Virus record (IMG/VR): IMGVR_UViG_3300046328_000462
Location: 1-22,426 of that record
Length of the DNA stretch: 22,426 bases
Source: a virus
Direction: 5' to 3' (one strand)
In this document: positions 19,707-22,426 of the stretch, one piece after another
Position numbering within the stretch: position 1 is the stretch's first letter
Layout of the letters: every line of letters begins with the position of its first letter
Position numbers and translations under genes: made by a program
The notes under the pieces: model-generated
What the model saw: only the letters and a program-made list of their open reading frames with translations
Databases searched by the model: none
What the model was told of the DNA's origin: nothing

Positions 19707-20078
19707 ATGGCACTTGAAATAGCACCAATTTTAGATAGGATTAATAAATTAGTAGAAAAGATAGAAGCTGCTGGAGGTAATACTTTACTTACTGCTGTTA
19801 ATAATTCTGTAACTGAATTACAGCAAATAGAAGCATTACTAACTCCTCTTGCAGTTAATGTAATAGATATAGAGAATAATGTTTTAAGTAAGCTAAACAG
19901 AATAAAAGGAACTGCTGCTTACAGTAGAACTTTTGGTTACTATTTAACTACAGATAATGTTACATCAATAGTACATACAGGTACTACAGCATTAGGTGTA
20001 GAAACTGTAACAGAAACTATTACTTATGTAAATGCAGGTATAGGAGATTTTAGAGTTAATACTATAATTTACAGTTAA
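19707..20078 (+). CDS. Structural-cassette protein with N-terminal coiled coil, 123 aa
   Basis: The N-terminal 65 residues form a heptad-like helix (LEIAPILDRINKLVEKIEAA; LQQIEALLTPLAVNVIDIEN), probably a trimeric or dimeric coiled coil. The C-terminal half is beta-rich and Thr/Val-rich (VETVTETITYVNAGIGDFRV). A coiled-coil stem plus a beta head is the plan of small fibre or neck proteins. Unrecognised family; role inferred from neighbours. Confidence 0.6.
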   Translation: MALEIAPILDRINKLVEKIEAAGGNTLLTAVNNSVTELQQIEALLTPLAVNVIDIENNVLSKLNRIKGTAAYSRTFGYYLTTDNVTSIVHTGTTALGVETVTETITYVNAGIGDFRVNTIIYS

Positions 20079-20089
20079 TAAATAAAACA

Positions 20090-20995
20090 ATGTATAAATT
20101 TAATCCATTTACAGGTACATTTGATAATGCAGGAGATTTAGTATATGATGCTAATAGGCAAATAATATTAAATAGAAATACTGTACCTTCTGCATCTACT
20201 ATTAATTTAGATGGTCTTAGTGGAAATGTATTAGAAATAACAGGAACTACAACTGTAAATAATATAGAAGCACCTGTTCAAAGTACATTTTTATATTTAA
20301 TTGGGGGAGCATCTGCTAATTTTACAATTAGTAATACAGGTAATATTAGACCTGTTACATTACTTTCTTTTCAAGTAACTGAAGGAAATGTAGTTAAATT
20401 AATATGGAATACTACAGCAAATTATTGGGAACAAGTAAATGTACTTGCAAGTCAATTTGTAAATACAAGTGTATATAGAACAGGAAGGGCATATTCAATA
20501 GTAGGTAGAGGTAGTTACACACTTCAAACTGTTCAAATACCAACTACTGCAATGAGAGCTTATCCTTTTATTTTGGAAAACGACTTAGGTGTTTCTGAAA
20601 TGAGGATAAACGTAACTACAGGAGTTGCTTCATCTTTTCTTAGAGTAGGAATTTATGAATGTGATTCATCTTTTTATCCTACTACCCCTTTATTTTTAAG
20701 TGCAGAGATTGATTCTTCTGTAGTTATATTAAAAACAATTCCTACATCTTCTTTTTCTTTTATAAAGAATAAATACTATGCTTTTACAATACAATCAAGT
20801 TTACCAGGGGTTTCTGTTAGTGCTGTGGATGATAGTAATGTGAATATGATATTAGGTGTTGACCCCAATATGGGAACAAATGCTTTTAAGAATTGGACTG
20901 TCAATAGAGCATATGCAGTATTACCTAATCCATTTACAGCAGGAGGCACTTTAAACTCAACAGATTTACCTGAATTAATTGGTCTTAGCACATAA
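20090..20995 (+). CDS. Tail fibre/adhesin-like structural protein, 301 aa
   Basis: Beta-rich throughout, beginning MYKFNPFTGTFDNAGDLVYD, where the KFNPFTGxFD opening is recognisable from several phage tail-fibre or virion-attached proteins. A following stretch (GNVLEITGTTTVNNIEAPVQ) looks like the repetitive shaft modules with TGTTTIN patterns seen in fibres. A C-terminal jelly-roll-like part is suggested by SSFLRVGIYECDSSFYPTTP and by KYYAFTIQSS. The gene ends four bases before the preferred start of the spike gene. It probably contributes to host-cell binding. No enzymatic residues are apparent. Confidence 0.7.
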   Translation: MYKFNPFTGTFDNAGDLVYDANRQIILNRNTVPSASTINLDGLSGNVLEITGTTTVNNIEAPVQSTFLYLIGGASANFTISNTGNIRPVTLLSFQVTEGNVVKLIWNTTANYWEQVNVLASQFVNTSVYRTGRAYSIVGRGSYTLQTVQIPTTAMRAYPFILENDLGVSEMRINVTTGVASSFLRVGIYECDSSFYPTTPLFLSAEIDSSVVILKTIPTSSFSFIKNKYYAFTIQSSLPGVSVSAVDDSNVNMILGVDPNMGTNAFKNWTVNRAYAVLPNPFTAGGTLNSTDLPELIGLST

Positions 20996-20999
20996 TAAT

Positions 21000-22019
21000 A
21001 TGAGAATCAATACTAAATCATCTTTTGTAACAGTAACACAGGCTACTTATAGTTTTACACCTTCTGATGTTGTAGATATAAGAAACACAAGCAATTTTGT
21101 AGTAGAAAATTTAGAGATAGATGGAAGTTTATATGCTACCAACCAAGCTATTCAAATAGTTGATTGCAGTAATTTTACTATCAAAAAATTGATTATTAAA
21201 AATGCTACTGATGTAGCTATTCAGATAGAAAGATGTAGTAATTTTACTATTGATACCATTTTCATAGATACCCCTTTTTTGGGGGGAATGTATATCAGAC
21301 AAAGCCAAAATGGAATAGTTAAAAACTGCCTATTCAAAAATATAACAAGACAAGGAGAAAATGCAAGAGGGCAAGCAATTCAATGGCAGGATTGTAGAAG
21401 ATGTATTACTACAAATTGTGTAGCACACAATGCAGATGGATATATGCAAGAAGATATGTTCAGTCATTACAACTGCTCTAAAATGATTTTTGAATATTGT
21501 AGGGTAAGAACAGAAAATACAACAGTAAGACCAAATTCAACTTTTGGACTCTTAGGAGATGGCAGCCCTGAAGGACTAATAAGTGGAGATTATTGGGGAG
21601 AAATAGGTACAGAAAATTGCGATAATATATCAAGATACCATATTGGCGTTAATCCTGGAAGAAGTGGAGTGAGTATTAGTGGAGGCAATAGAAATCAACT
21701 ATACGGCAATAAAATGTATTCAACAGGTACAGCTATTAACATTACTGATACTAATACAAGACCTGGAGGCTGTACTGATAGTGCAGGAATTGGAACTATT
21801 GATAGTTGTATTTACAGAGATAATTTAAGTTATTGGCTTAAACCAAATGCAACACTTGCTATTTATAATTTTACATCTACTATTCCTGAAAAAGTACCCA
21901 CTAATTTCACACAGTTTAACAATCTGTATGATACTGAGCAAAGATTAGATATTTTAGGAACAGTAGAACAAATGGTTAATAGGACTTTATTTGAAAGAAT
22001 GTGTTTAGGAGTAAACTAA
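21000..22019 (+). CDS. Right-handed parallel beta-helix protein (tail spike-like), 339 aa
   Basis: Repeated rungs of about 22 residues are visible: NFVVENLEIDGS, NFTIKKLIIKNA, NFTIDTIFIDTP, NGIVKNCLFKNI, RCITTNCVAHNAD. These are the hallmark of the PbH1/pectate-lyase-like fold. A stretch rich in D, H and Cys (HNADGYMQEDMFSHYNCSK) could form a catalytic or metal site, so a glycan-degrading spike is possible. I chose the ATG at 21000, five bases after the previous stop, as for neighbouring genes; the ATG at 20979 would add seven residues. The C-terminus (VEQMVNRTLFERM) is helical. Confidence 0.75.
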   Translation: MRINTKSSFVTVTQATYSFTPSDVVDIRNTSNFVVENLEIDGSLYATNQAIQIVDCSNFTIKKLIIKNATDVAIQIERCSNFTIDTIFIDTPFLGGMYIRQSQNGIVKNCLFKNITRQGENARGQAIQWQDCRRCITTNCVAHNADGYMQEDMFSHYNCSKMIFEYCRVRTENTTVRPNSTFGLLGDGSPEGLISGDYWGEIGTENCDNISRYHIGVNPGRSGVSISGGNRNQLYGNKMYSTGTAINITDTNTRPGGCTDSAGIGTIDSCIYRDNLSYWLKPNATLAIYNFTSTIPEKVPTNFTQFNNLYDTEQRLDILGTVEQMVNRTLFERMCLGVN

Positions 22020-22020
22020 T

Positions 22021-22332
22021 ATGAAAAGAAAAATAAAATTACAATCCTCATTAGAACAAGCAATGATAGCAATAGCTGTAATTTGTTTAATAATAGTACA
22101 GACTTATGATGTAGTTATGTTTAATACCCCTATTCATGTAACTCCCTTGATTAATTCACTAAATATATTTGGATTAATAAGATTACATTATATGATAGGT
22201 AAACATGATGAAAAGAGAGAAACTACAGATAATGTAGTAGATAATGTAATAGAGAAATTACAAGGATTAGAAAAAGAGATACATCAGATAAAATTAATGA
22301 TAGACGAATTAGTACATAAATATATAAAATAA
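22021..22332 (+). CDS. Small membrane protein with C-terminal coiled coil (holin-like), 103 aa
   Basis: A charged N-terminus (MKRKIKLQSSLEQ) is followed by a hydrophobic segment at about residues 14-34 (AMIAIAVICLIIVQTY) and a second weaker one at about 40-57. The last 40 residues form a Glu/Lys-rich helix (VIEKLQGLEKEIHQIKLMID) suited to oligomerisation. Two segments, small size and a position at the end of the tail cassette fit a class II holin. Other small envelope proteins cannot be excluded. Its start lies one base after the stop of the spike gene. Confidence 0.6.
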   Translation: MKRKIKLQSSLEQAMIAIAVICLIIVQTYDVVMFNTPIHVTPLINSLNIFGLIRLHYMIGKHDEKRETTDNVVDNVIEKLQGLEKEIHQIKLMIDELVHKYIK

Positions 22333-22333
22333 T

Positions 22334-22426
22334 ATGGCTTGGTTATTTGAAAGATTAAGTAAAAGTAAATTAAAGATGACTGCTTGGTTACTAACCTTGT
22401 TTATGTTAGGTGCTTTCTTATGTCTT
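22334..22426 (+). CDS. N-terminus of a membrane protein (partial)
   Basis: An ATG at 22334, one base after the stop of the holin-like gene, opens a frame that runs to the window edge: MAWLFERLSKSKLKMTAWLL and continues with TLFMLGAFLCL. A basic stretch precedes a hydrophobic segment, as in a signal anchor or signal peptide. With the preceding gene it may form a lysis pair (for example a second holin or a spanin). Too little is visible to say more. Confidence 0.6.
   Translation, partial: MAWLFERLSKSKLKMTAWLLTLFMLGAFLCL

Noticed and set aside
1-22426. CRISPR array, transposase/insertion sequence or integrase
   Set aside because: No regularly spaced repeats, no transposase or recombinase motifs and no terminal inverted repeats were seen.
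1-22426. Reassigned stop codon (TAG or TGA), as in some crAss-like phages
   Set aside because: Terminase, portal and spike genes read through without in-frame stops under the standard code.

Overview
The window is part of the genome of a tailed bacteriophage (Caudoviricetes) with a very AT-rich genome. Several signs point to a Bacteroidota host: leaders are A/T-rich without Shine-Dalgarno sequences, small-protein families resemble those seen in Bacteroidetes phages, one gene encodes a lipoprotein with an acidic +1 to +3 region, and a TAnnTTTG-type promoter box lies in front of the rightward genes. The large terminase with an F-E-E-G Walker B, the terminase-portal gene order and the HU/IHF-like gene just upstream are compatible with a crAss-like phage (Crassvirales). 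The major capsid gene is not in the window, so that assignment is an inference.

Layout. Positions 1-8282 are transcribed leftward (minus strand). They hold about 20 small, mostly unrecognised genes: a membrane protein, a lipoprotein, an internal fragment of a Dda/RecD-type SF1 helicase, an SH3/KOW-like small protein and several proteins under 50 residues. Many of these genes carry the same element, AAACTTTAAA or a one-base variant, about 9-12 bases before the ATG. Positions 7002-7769 have no credible gene but contain many perfect or near-perfect stems, a tRNA-like module with a CCA end and a terminator-like hairpin. I interpret this as a large structured non-coding RNA on the minus strand. 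Positions 8283-8530 are the divergent strand switch, rich in G-runs.

From about 8530 to the right end everything runs rightward. First come two tandem paralogues (the first has no standard start codon), a PD-(D/E)XK nuclease, and a calcineurin-like phosphoesterase interrupted by a 321-residue intein with a LAGLIDADG endonuclease. Next is the packaging block: an HU/IHF-like protein, a possible small terminase, TerL and the portal. Then follows a receptor-binding cassette with two beta-helix proteins and three smaller structural proteins, then a holin-like membrane protein and the start of another membrane protein. Rightward genes overlap or sit a few bases apart, as in one long late operon.

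The most interesting parts are the structured RNA at about 7030-7725, the intein placed directly after the catalytic GNHD motif, the strand-specific AAACTTTAAA element, the decayed helicase junction near 2805, and two rightward reading frames that appear to begin at AUA rather than AUG.
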